A stretch of DNA of 64,000 bases from Pedinophyceae sp. YPF-701 (Eukaryota > Chlorophyta > Pedinophyceae), in assembly GCA_916048055.1 (NCBI GenBank), contig CAJZHL010000004.1, positions 682,001-746,000 of the forward strand, written 5' to 3'. A program made the position numbers and the translations under genes. Under the pieces are notes generated by a model. The model was given only the letters and a program-made list of their open reading frames with translations, was not told the DNA's origin and ran no database searches. This document shows positions 11,111 to 20,664 of the stretch, one piece after another. Position 1 is the stretch's first letter. Every line of letters starts with the position of its first letter.

Positions 11111-12533
11111 GTGATGCATCTCCACAGGGTGCCCCTCCGCACGGGGCAGCAGCCCGCTGCGCGGCCAGGCGCGGCGCTGACGGCGCGGGCCGGGGCGAAT
11201 CCCTTCTCCAACGGGTGGGAAGGCGTCAAGCGCGCCGCCAACGGCGTTCAGCAGGTACGGCTCCACGCGCAACCTTGCGCCAGGTTTCTCCGCGTTGCCG
11301 CTCGCTGCGGCCCCGAGGTGCCTCGTGCGACAGCGCACCGGATACCTGATACATCGTCGGGCGAGAAATCCCTGCGTGCGCGGAACGGCTGTGGAACGCG
11401 ACGGTCGTCCGCGCTTGGGCACAAGCCCTGGGCAGGCAACCGCCGTTATGCGCGACGACGTCGCGCGCTCGTCGCACGATTTGCGCGCGCTCTGCGATGA
11501 CACCTCGTACGCATCATCCGAGCACACGGAACGGCGCCGAGAGCTGCCTGGGGAGCGGCTCGACCATGTTGCACACCGCTGCCATCTCGTCCGTTTTCGA
11601 GAGGGTGTTTGCTCGAGCCACCCGGCCCGACGCGCCGCGAACGCCGCAGGATGCGAAGCGGCGTTTCGACGAGGCCAAGGTCGGCGAGAAGCTCAGCGAC
11701 GCCGCGCGCGTCGCGGGGAGGAAGGTGCGGGAGACCGCCTCCACAGGGGCCGAGGAGCTCAACAGGAGCGCCCGCCGGATCGAGAACGAGTACGGCGTCT
11801 CCGACAAGGCCAAGGGCGCGTGGCGCAAGGCCAAGCAGGCCGCACGCGACGCCGACAACTCCATGGGCATTTCTACAAAAGCACGGTGCGCACGTGGCCG
11901 CACGCCGGCTTTCGTGCGCCGCCCGGACGCCCCGCTGCGCCCCTGAGCGGGCCCGACGTGCCCGCGTCGAGATCGCGTCTCCGCAGGGCGTTCCGGCGGG
12001 ACTGGCCGATGTACAAGCACAACATCAGCGTGTTCCTCTCAACGCCGCTGGGGCGCTTCCTGACGTTCGGCGCCACGATCTTCATCTTCGTGTCCGGCCT
12101 CTGGCGCCCCCTCCTCAACTGCACCATCTGGCTCTGCTTTTTCGGCCCGATCATCTTCGGTACGCCCAGCGCCAACCCTCCTGTATTGCCGCCCAAGTCA
12201 GTCCGTCTCGCGCCGTTGAGGGGGCGACCATGAGACACTGCTGCGTCACCCGCCCACGTGCATGGCGGCTGACGCCGCGCCGCGGCGCCCGTGCCCGCTG
12301 CAGCGCCGGTGCTGGCTGCCTATGCGCGGATGAAGACGGACGAGGAGGCAGCCAGGGTCGCGGAGGCGCAGCGCCGCCGCCGGAACCCTGCGTACAACTT
12401 CACGCAGACGTGGCGGGAGGCAACGCAGGGCGTCGGGGCGTCGGGGCGGACGCGGGCGCGGAAGGACAGCGACGACGACGAGGACGGGCCCATCATCGAC
12501 GTCGAGGCGGAGACGGTGGATCGCAAGCGCTGA
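11111..12533 (+). CDS. Hypothetical membrane protein, 260 aa, four exons
   Basis: Not recognised. Exons 11111-11254, 11650-11885, 11987-12159 and 12304-12533 join in phase to 260 residues. The N-terminus is basic, possibly a targeting peptide. Residues about 50-120 form a charged amphipathic region of Lys/Ala/Arg helices (EKLSDAARVAGRKVRETA) that resembles LEA-like or lipid-droplet-associating helices in composition. Exon 3 encodes DWPMYKHNISVFLSTPLGRF, then two closely spaced hydrophobic segments (FGATIFIFVSGLW and LNCTIWLCFFGPIIFG), which suggest a membrane hairpin. The tail has NPAYNFTQTWREAT and an acidic end DDEDGPIIDVEAETVD. Such an acidic IDVE ending is familiar from plastid proteins of plants, but I cannot name a family. 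Introns begin GTACGG, GTGCGC and GTACGC. The first exon is the least certain part. Confidence 0.68.
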
Positions 12534-13189
12534 GGGCGCGAACGGACAGAGCGGCGGTGGTTTCGGTCTTGTAAATAAGCGAAGAGGGACAGCCTGACTC
12601 CGGCCATATTGGCTGCAGAAACGAGTGGGTGGTCAATTACTACTTTGAGTGGGGGGTTCAAAGCGTGTCACGGCGGTGCCTTGGGGTTCGCGCGTGCGCC
12701 CACGTGCGCGGGCGGTAGCGTAACGACATGAAGCGTCGGCGCCGGGCGAACGCCGCGCTGCCTGACCCTGCCACGCCGCGGCGTAAGGCAAGGTGGCGAC
12801 GGGCCGGCGATAAGTGGCAGCAGGAGGCCTGACGGTGTCCAGCAGCGCCCCTGCGTGCTGGCGCGGGACTCGGCGTGTGTCACATCACTTGGTCGCGCGT
12901 GCGAGCTCGGCCGCGGTGCGGTGGACAAGAATGCTCGTACCGTCAACGTGGACTGCGTAGTTGATGGCGAGGTGTGCGGCAGGGCGTCGACGGGTCATAT
13001 CGAGGGGCGGGAGCAGCGAGCACGGGCGCCGCAGTCGCTACGGCCGTGTCACTCCGTCACGCTGGCCCCGGAGGGGGGTCTTGTGCCGCACAGATCAAGA
13101 AAGGGGGGGGGGGTGTTGGCGGCGTGCTGCGGCAACGGTTGCTTGTGCGCAGTGACGTCCGGACGGCACGTTGCCTGCGTTCCGCGCGC
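12534..13189. other. Convergent intergenic region
   Basis: These 656 bases separate two convergent genes. A 19-base motif at 12627-12645 is shared, in reverse orientation, with 29216-29234. A run of eleven G lies near 13102. The longer open frames here are compositionally GC-driven and show no domain. Confidence 0.45.
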
Positions 13190-14390
13190 TCACAGCGCGT
13201 TCGTCGACGCCAGCTTCTGCCTTGCCGCCGCGACCGGATTCCCGGCCTGGCCGTGCCCTGACGAGTCGGGGTGGTGCTTCAGCGCCGACTTCTTCGGGTG
13301 CGCCCTCGTCTGGTGCGACCCCGTGCGGAGCGCGACCTTGCTCGCGTCGCTGTTCGTTTGGCTGCTCGTGCGCCCGGCTTTGTTGCTCTTGCGCATCATT
13401 GCCGCCACCTCGACGTCCAGCGCCGACAGCTCCGCGAGCGCGTCCTCGTCGTCGTCGTCGTCGCTGCCGAGGACGATCGACTTCGGGGTGTTGCCGGCGT
13501 GCAGCCCCTTCCGGAGCTTCGCTTCGTTGTCACTTGACGGCGTTGGTTGCAAGGAGTCGTCGTTGCCAGACGCAGGGGCGTCCGGGGGCGGGACGTTGAG
13601 CTTGGGCGGCGTGTAGCCTGTAGGAAGAGGGGGGAGGGGGCTGCGGTTTGCGTGCGGGCACGGAGGGGGTCGAGCACGTCCATTGTTGCTTGTCACGTGG
13701 GCGGGCTGGGAGGACGCGCACACCTGCGTAGAGCGTCCTCTGCGCGTGGTCCACGACCATGTCCGCCGGCGCGAGCCGCTTCGTCCGCGTGGACTTCTTC
13801 TTCGGCGGCGCTGGCGGCGGAAACACGTTGCTTGCCGGCCGCGCCTGTCCGTCCGGCCCGGCCTCGTCCTGCGGGCCCGTCCGGTCCACCGGCTGCCCGT
13901 CGATCCACGAGATCCCGCGGCTCCGCTTCTGCGGCGCCGCGCGCTTCGCCTCCTCCTCCTGCCTCCTCAGCTCGTCCTGCTCCCTCTTCGACAGCACCTC
14001 GGCCGACACCGGGTCGCCCATGCCGTCGTAAGCCCGCCCCGAGTCCTCCCCCGAGCCTTCCGCCTTCGCATACCACGACACGCCCTTCGAGCGCCGTCGC
14101 ACCTTCGGGACCGGCGCAGGCCCGTCCTCTGGCTCAACCACTGCATCCTCGCTCTCACCCGCCTCGTCCTCGAAGTGCGTCTTCCGACGGGGCTCCGGCG
14201 CCGGCTCCAGCTCTATCTCAATGTCGCCCGTGTCCGCGGCCACCTCCACCTCCTGGTACTCGCTCGCGCGGTCAGGAACCTCGACGGTCTGCAGGGGCAC
14301 CTCTGGTGTCGTCTCCGGCTTCTCCTGCGCCTGACGAGGAGGCGCCTCCTTCGCCTCCGCCTCCGCGCCCTTCGACAGACACTTCCCCAT
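13190..14390 (-). CDS. Hypothetical, predicted N-myristoylated acidic protein, 364 aa
   Basis: Not recognised. Two exons, 14390-13724 and 13617-13190, join in phase (intron GTGTGC to TACAG) to 364 residues. The N-terminus MGKCLSKG has Gly2, a small residue two positions before Lys, Ser at position 6 and Cys4, which fits dual N-myristoylation and palmitoylation and predicts attachment to a membrane. The rest looks disordered: Glu/Pro-rich to residue 100, then two related basic blocks, RRSKGVSWYAK and KRSRGISWIDG, about 70 residues apart, then a Lys-rich PPKKKSTRTKRLAP segment. The second exon has a related TPKSIVLGS block followed by a run of Asp. The repeated (R/K)RS(K/R)G(V/I)SW block could be a short interaction or basophilic-kinase motif; that is inference. 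The start at 14390 is preferred over an upstream in-frame ATG (14477) because of the myristoylation consensus. Confidence 0.7.
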
Positions 14391-14565
14391 CCTGCGGAGG
14401 GTCTGCGCGGGCAGGAGAGGGACGCGCGGGCCGGTTGGGAGAGCTTTGTTGAGGGTGCTGGCAAAAGAGCTTCCCACCGCCGTGTCCCACGCGGCGCGCC
14501 GCGGCGGAGCGGCGCGCGAGGAGGGTCAGTCTCGTCTGCCGGTGCTTGCCCGTGTCAGGGCGTCA

Positions 14566-15868
14566 GGGCAGGGGCTGAAGTGGCCTCAGACGGCTCAGGT
14601 GGCCAGCGGCAGACGCCGTGCGCACCTGCGCGCTCCAAAGCCTCCTCGCGCGCTACACCAACATCAAATATTCCCTATGTCCCCCCCGGAGCGGCACCGC
14701 GGCCGTCCAGTTCCGCCAACCGGCCACGTACGTACGATGCTAAAGCCGGGCCTGGGAACGTCACGCCACGTGGCGCTTTTGCTACGAGCTGCCTCCTCCC
14801 GCGCGAACGAAACGCAACAGTGCACTGCGCGGGCGCAGCCCGCACCTACGGCGCCCGTCGGCCCCGCCCGTCGGACCGGTCAAAGCGAGGGGTACTAAAT
14901 CGTCCGCAGCCCCCTCCGGACCCGCCCGGCCCTGCGCGCGCGGCAGCGCAACGCGCAAACGGAGCCCTGCCCCTCGCGCAACGCTCTCCCGAACGCAGAC
15001 GCGCATTTCCTGTCCCGCATTGTCACAGCAGTTACACAATGTAGTGGTTTCCGTGGCTCCCACGCGCCAATGTCTCCGCGCCGCCTCGCGCGCCCCGCTC
15101 ACGCCCTCCGCGCTACCAGCGTCCGCTCGTGCACCGTGTTGGCCATCAGCCAGCACATGCGCGCCCCCTCGAACACGCCGCGCCCGACCCTGGCCAAGAA
15201 CTCCCCCTCCGCGCACGCCTTGTCCCTCGAGACGCCGCGCCACTTGAGCGTCACCACGACCAGCCCGCCCGGCCGCACGAGCCCCATGCTCTCCGCCAAC
15301 ACCCCCCCCAGGTCCGCCGGGTGAATGTTCGCGTCGCACACCAGGACGTCCGCGGGGCCGCCGAACGCCGCGAGGACGTCCTCCCTCGCGGCCTCCACGC
15401 GCTTCTTCGCGTGCACCACGTTCGGAAGCGCGAGGACCTCCGGGGAGAGCTCCGCTGGGTCGATCGCAACCACGCGACGGCACGTGCGTGCCAGGTACTG
15501 CGTCCAAGCGCCCGGCGCCGCCCCTGCGGAGGCTCGGCGAAGCAGAACAGAGTCAGACGGAGCGCTCCGGGGCGGCGGGGGGCGTTTTGCGGTGCGTGTG
15601 GTCGTGCGAGGCGCACCAATGTCGATGGCATTGGCCGCGTCGAGGTCCTCCGCGGCGCCCGCGAACGCAAACGCCTCCTCGATCTTCGCCGCGGCCTTGC
15701 ACGCGCTGCCGTCGTGGCGGGCGCTCAGGTCGTTCGGGCTCCTGCACCGAGCACGCGGTGGACGCGCTGTGCGTCAGCGGCCGCTCCGCGCGCCCGCGGC
15801 GGGCGACGTGGCGCGCGCTCAGGCGCGGTGCGTACATGTGGCCCCACGCCGCTGGGGCCAGGTGCCAG
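14566..15868. repeat. Segmental duplication, copy 1 (truncated methyltransferase copy)
   Basis: This block is repeated at 20665-21867. From about 14881 to 15868 the copies match base for base by eye except for one G present here at 15171 but missing there, and one C here at 15818 that is T there. From 14566 to 14880 they are clearly related but differ by many small insertions and deletions, this copy being about 100 bases longer. The match stops abruptly after 15868, where LINE sequence begins. Confidence 0.9.
15099..15868 (-). pseudogene. 5'-truncated copy of FtsJ-type methyltransferase gene
   Basis: This copy keeps the last 33 bases of exon 2 (15868-15836), intron 2, exon 3 (15741-15617) and exon 4 (15523-15099) of the methyltransferase described at 21146-22485. 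It lacks exon 1, most of exon 2 and any promoter of its own. The SAM-binding motif DIGAAPGAWTQYL is intact across the exon 3/4 junction. Its C-terminus reads through to ANTVHERTLVARRA and a stop, which looks like the ancestral end of the protein; the full-length copy has lost this by a frameshift. It is therefore a broken gene with an intact 3' end. Whether it is transcribed from the adjoining LINE fragment is unknown. Confidence 0.8.
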
Positions 15869-17236
15869 GAGGTCGCGGACGTAGGGCATCGTCGTGCGGG
15901 TCCCGGTGAGCGGCGCCGGCGTCGAGGCCTTCCGGTTGAGCTCGGCGAAGGCCTGCGTGCCGAACTCGGACCCCAGCTTCGCGCGGCAGCTCTCCTCGTG
16001 CCGCCGGTGCGCTTCTTGGCAGTCGCGGCGGCACAGGCGACGCACGGTCCTGCGCGCCGCGCGGACGTCCTCCCGCGGCGCTCCGTCGCGCTTGAGCTGC
16101 TGCCAGTGCCGGTACGCCTCCCTGGAGTCCTCCGCGGGCTTGTACGTGAGCCCCCGGGGGGTGTGCAGGGTGTTGTGCGCGCGGCGGTGCTTCTTCTTGC
16201 AGCCGGTCGTCTGACGCGCCATGCACGCGCCGATCTCGTGCACCCCCGTTGCGATCGAGGTGCTCGGGTCCACGATCTTCGCGTGCAGGGCGACGATCTC
16301 CTCCATGTACTCCCGCGACCGTACTTCCGTCGCGTACTTGTTGGCGTTTCTCCAGCGCCACTGTCGCTGGTCCGTCGAGGCAACGGGCTGCGGCTGGCGG
16401 TCGACGAGGGGCACCTCGAGTTCGAGGAGCAGCGGGCGGTGTCCGAGGTCGCCGCAGCCGGGCAAGGCGTCGAATGCCCTGTCGCCGACGTCGGCGAGCA
16501 CCTCGAACCGCTGGACCGCCGGCGCCGCCACGGAGTTGACGGCCGCGTAGTCGATGACCGTGCCGGTGTGGTCGCGCTCCCGCCGGTGCGTCGCGCGGCT
16601 CGACGCGGCGCCCATCCTCCCGTTAAGCACGGCGAGGTCGCCGCGTGCCAGTGCGTGGGCGAAGCGCGCTGCGCGCTCGTTGTCGAGCGTGTTGTCCTCG
16701 CTGAGCCGCTCGGCAGCGTGGGCCGGCGTCGGTCCCGGCGGTCCGTAGCCGTCCTCGTCGTCGTCCGCCAGTTCGGGGTAGTCCTCGACGAGGTCCTGCT
16801 CCGTCGCGGTGCCCATGCGGACGTTGAAGTCGCCGACGAGGACGACGTGGTCGTCACGGTGGGGCGCGAGCGCGTCGATGGCGTCGTGCAGGGCATCGAA
16901 GTGGCGGTCGGCGTGGCGGCGGTAGACGTTGGCGATTGTGATGGTCTTGGTGTTGCTGAGGCCGATGGAGATGACGGTCGAGTTGCGCGAGCCGTCGAGC
17001 AGGCCGCGCTGGTCGGCGTCGCCCGAGCGGAGGCTGGAGTAGAGGTCCTCGCGCACGAGCGTGGCGGTGCCCTGCTTGCGGTCCCGCGCGTGTTCGCCAC
17101 CTGCGCCCGTCGCCTCGTAGTCCACGAACTGCACGGCGCGGTACCCCGCCGGGACAAGGGCTTGAGGGAAGTCGCTGCCGGCGCTGATCCAGGTTCGCGT
17201 CGTCAGCCATAAGGCTTTGGGCCCTGACCAGATCAT
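15869..17236 (-). mobile_element. LINE-type retrotransposon fragment: endonuclease domain without reverse transcriptase
   Basis: An open frame of about 455 codons encodes an endonuclease/exonuclease/phosphatase (APE-like) domain of a non-LTR retrotransposon. Visible motifs are VVLVGDFNVRMG (the GDFN strand), TGTVIDYAAVNSV and GHRPLLLEL. After it comes a basic, Arg/His-rich linker (KKKHRRAHNTLHTP, RRTVRRLCRRDCQEAHRR) typical of the stretch between endonuclease and reverse transcriptase. No reverse transcriptase follows: at 15869/15868 the frame runs directly into the methyltransferase duplication. The usual SDH near the end of the domain reads LGH, so the catalytic Asp may be lost. LINEs are normally truncated at the 5' end, so loss of the 3' part points to a later rearrangement. 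No internal stop or frameshift is seen, so the insertion is probably young. Confidence 0.8.
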
Positions 17237-17272
17237 TCTCAGAGTCTCAGTCTCACATGCGTAGTCAGCCCC

Positions 17273-18640
17273 TTAGGGCAACTCGAGCACGGCGTCCAAA
17301 CCAGTCTCACGGGTAAGCCGCACGATGTCCTCGTTGCTCAAGTCGCAACTAGTCGTATGTGGTCCTTCAGGTCCATCTGGTAGCTCGTCCGCACAAATGC
17401 GCCACAAGCGCGGGCGGGCTCGCGCTTCCTCGGCAGCCTGCTGGGGGTCTTCTGCCACCGAGGTCTGACCGATGGCCACGCCGTTGACGAGCAACGTGTT
17501 GTGTGCCACACACTCCGGGAGGTACGTGGACGCCACCGGAAAGCCTTGAAATCTGATACAACCTCGCAGCCCCATGTAAGCATCCGACTCCATGATATCC
17601 GCGATGCGCATCAGCCCCTTCCGAACGCCTTCAGGGTTGCACGCGTACCACCAGTCAAGTGTATGGAAGGTGTCGTGCATCACGATGCTTGTGACGCAAG
17701 CAGCATCGCCGGCCCAGTCGAGCTTCCGCGGCGCACTCTCTGTATTTCGAATGTCGCCCAGCAGTCTGTGAGCTTGGGAGAGATGTGGTACTGGAACCAT
17801 GTCCGGACGCAAGCGCCAGTGCAAGTCGTACTTCCTGCCTCTCTCCTCCTCGTGCTCGACCACCATGCGGAAACACTCTCGCACGTGCCAGAATTGGCCA
17901 AGCTGATAGTTCCCCCAGCCCGCGTCGACGCCCTCTTCGCCACTGTGCGGCCCTGCTGGATCGGGCATCCGTCGCAGGGGACAGAGAGAGGGGATTTTCT
18001 CCGACTTTGGGATCTCAGCGCCGTACGCACACGACCTCGGCGACGTCCATGGGTTTGCAGATGTCATGAAATCATGCCTGAAGTTGACGCGCACGACCTG
18101 GCCCCACGGGGGTTTCCCCCATGGCCCCGTGGTCTCCACTGCTGAGCCTTCCGGCCCGGGGCCCGCGTTGATGTAGTCCGCAACCAAATCGAGGTCCATC
18201 GCGAGGAGTTCTCCGCTCCTCCCAAATTCCATGAGATCGGGCGTAATGAACATGAAGGTGTCGGCTGCATTGGGCCAAAGCGCAATCTCAGCAATGCGCT
18301 TGTACACGCCCCGGAAGACGAAAGATCGCATCTGGCCTGCGATGCAAGCAGCGACGTCCACTCCTTCACTCGTTTGACTGTCCTGTGGTTCTCCCTGTTC
18401 GGATACCGCCTCCGCCTCGGGGGAAAGGCCTCCCTCATCCAGGGCCTGGCTGGGAACCCACAGGCTCCGCGCGCTGCTGGCGCTGAACTGGGTGAGGTAC
18501 AACGCAGATGCCAGGCATCCAAACGTGAACGAAATGATGAGTTTGAAGTCAAGGTATGACCTGCGCTGCGGTCGCAGGCAAGTCAATGCAGTAACAGAGT
18601 CGCCGTTGAGCGGACGCGACCCCGAAACATGGGCTTCCAT
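17273..18640 (-). CDS. Type II membrane protein, glycosyltransferase-like, 455 aa
   Basis: Intronless gene for a predicted type II membrane protein. A single hydrophobic segment lies at about residues 34-51 (LIISFTFGCLASALYLTQ), after a basic cytoplasmic start. The lumenal part has VAACIAGQMRSFVFRGVYK, ADTFMFITPDL, GQFWHVRECFRMVVEHE and KYDLHWRLRPDMV. The CIAGQMRSF opening and the YDLHWRLRPDM block are reminiscent of uncharacterised algal glycosyltransferase-like proteins, but I cannot assign a family or a sugar. Base composition is clearly lower in GC than its neighbours, with many A/T third positions, and it has no intron; both features set it apart from every other gene here. It ends 36 bases from the LINE fragment. 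Horizontal gain or origin in a low-GC chromosome region are both possible. Confidence 0.75.
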   Translation of the reverse strand: MEAHVSGSRPLNGDSVTALTCLRPQRRSYLDFKLIISFTFGCLASALYLTQFSASSARSLWVPSQALDEGGLSPEAEAVSEQGEPQDSQTSEGVDVAACIAGQMRSFVFRGVYKRIAEIALWPNAADTFMFITPDLMEFGRSGELLAMDLDLVADYINAGPGPEGSAVETTGPWGKPPWGQVVRVNFRHDFMTSANPWTSPRSCAYGAEIPKSEKIPSLCPLRRMPDPAGPHSGEEGVDAGWGNYQLGQFWHVRECFRMVVEHEEERGRKYDLHWRLRPDMVPVPHLSQAHRLLGDIRNTESAPRKLDWAGDAACVTSIVMHDTFHTLDWWYACNPEGVRKGLMRIADIMESDAYMGLRGCIRFQGFPVASTYLPECVAHNTLLVNGVAIGQTSVAEDPQQAAEEARARPRLWRICADELPDGPEGPHTTSCDLSNEDIVRLTRETGLDAVLELP

Positions 18641-19272
18641 GGCCTTGTCGACAAGTGCACCAGAGTACTCGGCGATAGTGTGTACCGTACTTCGCGCGGA
18701 GGGACACCAAAGAGCCCTGGGAAACAGCTAGCAGCCTCGCGTCGCGTGACTGAGGCCGACACTGACTGAGACTGAGACGGACCGAGACAACGGCCTCCGC
18801 TTGCGCTGCGGCCGTGGAGTTGGGTGATTGAGCAGCGCCGTGAACGTGGTGTTGCGAGAGGAAGTTGATATGGCGGGGCGCGTGCGATTGGCCGGCGCTG
18901 CGTGACATGTGCTTTTGCGGTGTGGGGTGTCGTGTCGTGGGCTGTGAGGTGAGGTGAGTGACATTCTTCGCGTGTGCGGCATGTCGGTGTGGGTGTGGAG
19001 CAGGTGCGGCAGGTTGCGATGAGGCGGGGTTGACGGTGCTGTGTGATTGGCGGTGCGTGGAGGTGCGGTTGTGCGTGAGGCGAGTATGTGCGGCCGGAAG
19101 GTTCACATCAGTGCCGGAAACTCGCGGTGCACGGGCTGCAGCGGCGGGCGACAGGCGGTGTGCAGGGTAGTTTTTTTTTGTGTTGTGAAAGTCTATTTAT
19201 TGGTGTGGAGGTAGGAGGGCCTGTCCCGCCTAATGCGGGCTCATCTGTATAGATGCCGCGCCAGTCGCGTGG

Positions 19273-19384
19273 GCGTCCGCCGCGGCAGCGTGGGCGCGGA
19301 GGTCTCCGCACGCGTTGTGCGCGACGCGACCGTAGGATGGAGCACGGCGCTCAGCGACGGCCCTCGCGGTTGTTGGTGCGCTGC
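19273..19384. repeat. Direct repeat, copy A (about 112 bases)
   Basis: This matches 19738-19852 at close to 90 percent by eye, beginning GCGTCCGCCGCGGCAG and ending GGTGCGCTGCA. Copies are spaced 465 bases apart. On the minus strand both encode a similar C-terminal string, VQRTNNREGRR followed by a stop here. Confidence 0.8.
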
Positions 19385-19737
19385 ACCTTGGGCGGGGTGA
19401 TCGGGTGGGTGGTGTCCTCGCCGGAGTCCACGAGGTCGTCGATCGCGAGCTGGCGCTTCTTCACGTGCTCGCTCTTGGGCGTGGTGGTGGTGCACGTGGT
19501 GGGCTGCGCGCTAGGGTTGGCGCCCTTGCTGGCTTCCGTGCCGTTGAGGTGGAACTTGATCTACTGGGCGTCCTGCTTGGTGGCGGGCTCGGGCCCGTCG
19601 TAGCCGAGCTTGTGCAGGAAGGCGGGTGGCGTTGGACACTGTGGGGTGTGTGGGCACTGTTCGCGTGGCGTCCGGGACGTCGAGGGTGGGGGCTCACCGC
19701 GAGGCGCATGAGTGTGGACGGCGCGCATGTTGCGTCA

Positions 19738-19852
19738 GCGTCCGCCGCGGCAGTGTGGGCGCGGAGGTCTCCGCACGTGTGGTGCGCGAAGCGACTGTGG
19801 GATGGAGCACGTGGCGGTCAGCGACGGCCATTGCGGTTGCTGGTGCGCTGCA
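19738..19852. repeat. Direct repeat, copy B (about 115 bases)
   Basis: Second copy of the repeat at 19273-19384. The minus-strand reading ends LQRTSNRNGRR and stop, preceded by YVCGRCG, which could be part of a zinc-binding element. No longer frame supports a gene. Confidence 0.8.
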
Positions 19853-20664
19853 GCCCGCAGCGGCCGCACACGTAGATCGCCATGCAGGTCGCCAGCGAGG
19901 AGGTTGAGCGCTCACTCATTCCTGGGCTCTGCGCGAACAGCGACAGCGACGACGGCGGCGACAGACGGCGAAGGCCGCAACCTGTGAGCCGACATCCCGT
20001 GCCGATGCCCGCCAGCAAAGCTCCACCGCGCGCTGCCGAGGCGTCACGACTGTGTGCACGACGACGACGCACACGTGCGCGAACGTCCGCCGCACAGCGA
20101 GGCCGCCAGCGGGGCACGCGGCCGGAAGCGACGCGACATCCGCTCCGCGAAACCCCGCACGCAACCGCGACGGCGCGCACAGGGACCACCTTGAAGGGTG
20201 ACATCGCCGCCGGGGGCAGAGGAATCGGGCCATCACAGAGCGTGCAGGGACGCGCGCGCCCCTTGCCCCACACCAGACGCTGCACTACACCGAGACAGGT
20301 CGGCACGCCGCGACACAGGCCGCGAGGCCGTCGAACGAGCACAGGGTCGCAAAAATACAAACATTTTTTGGGGCCTGCAGACGCCGGCGTGGCCGCGCCG
20401 TTCCGCGCACGACGGCGACGCCGGCGCGGATTTGGGTGCAGACACCCGGAAGACGACCCGCACGCGGGCACTGGAGCGGCGAGGAGGCCCCACGGGACGG
20501 CCCGCGAGCGGCGCGCAGGGCGCCGGCGAGCAACATGGCTCCGCGGCGGTTTCCGGCTCCGCGAGGACGCGCGCGCGACGGAGCCGCAGCCCGGCGGACC
20601 CCGCACGTCCGTACGCGCAGGTCGGGCGCAAGCATCCGAGGGCGACCGCCGCGGGCCGCGAGGG

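Larger units (their letters stand above)
18641..20664. other. Gene-poor repeat-containing stretch
   Basis: About 2 kb with no convincing gene. It contains a run of CTGA/GACT-like simple sequence near 18750-18790, a T-rich tract near 19170 and two related 112-115 base repeats (listed separately). Short open frames on both strands are not supported by any domain or composition. Confidence 0.5.

Noticed and set aside
12855-13616. 253-codon plus-strand open frame with hydrophobic segments
   Set aside because: Its 3' half is antisense to the better supported two-exon gene at 13190-14390, and its 5' half has no context.
15869-17236. Reading the endonuclease frame as a host exonuclease III or inositol phosphatase
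   Set aside because: The following Arg/His-rich linker and the lack of other exons fit a LINE ORF2 better.
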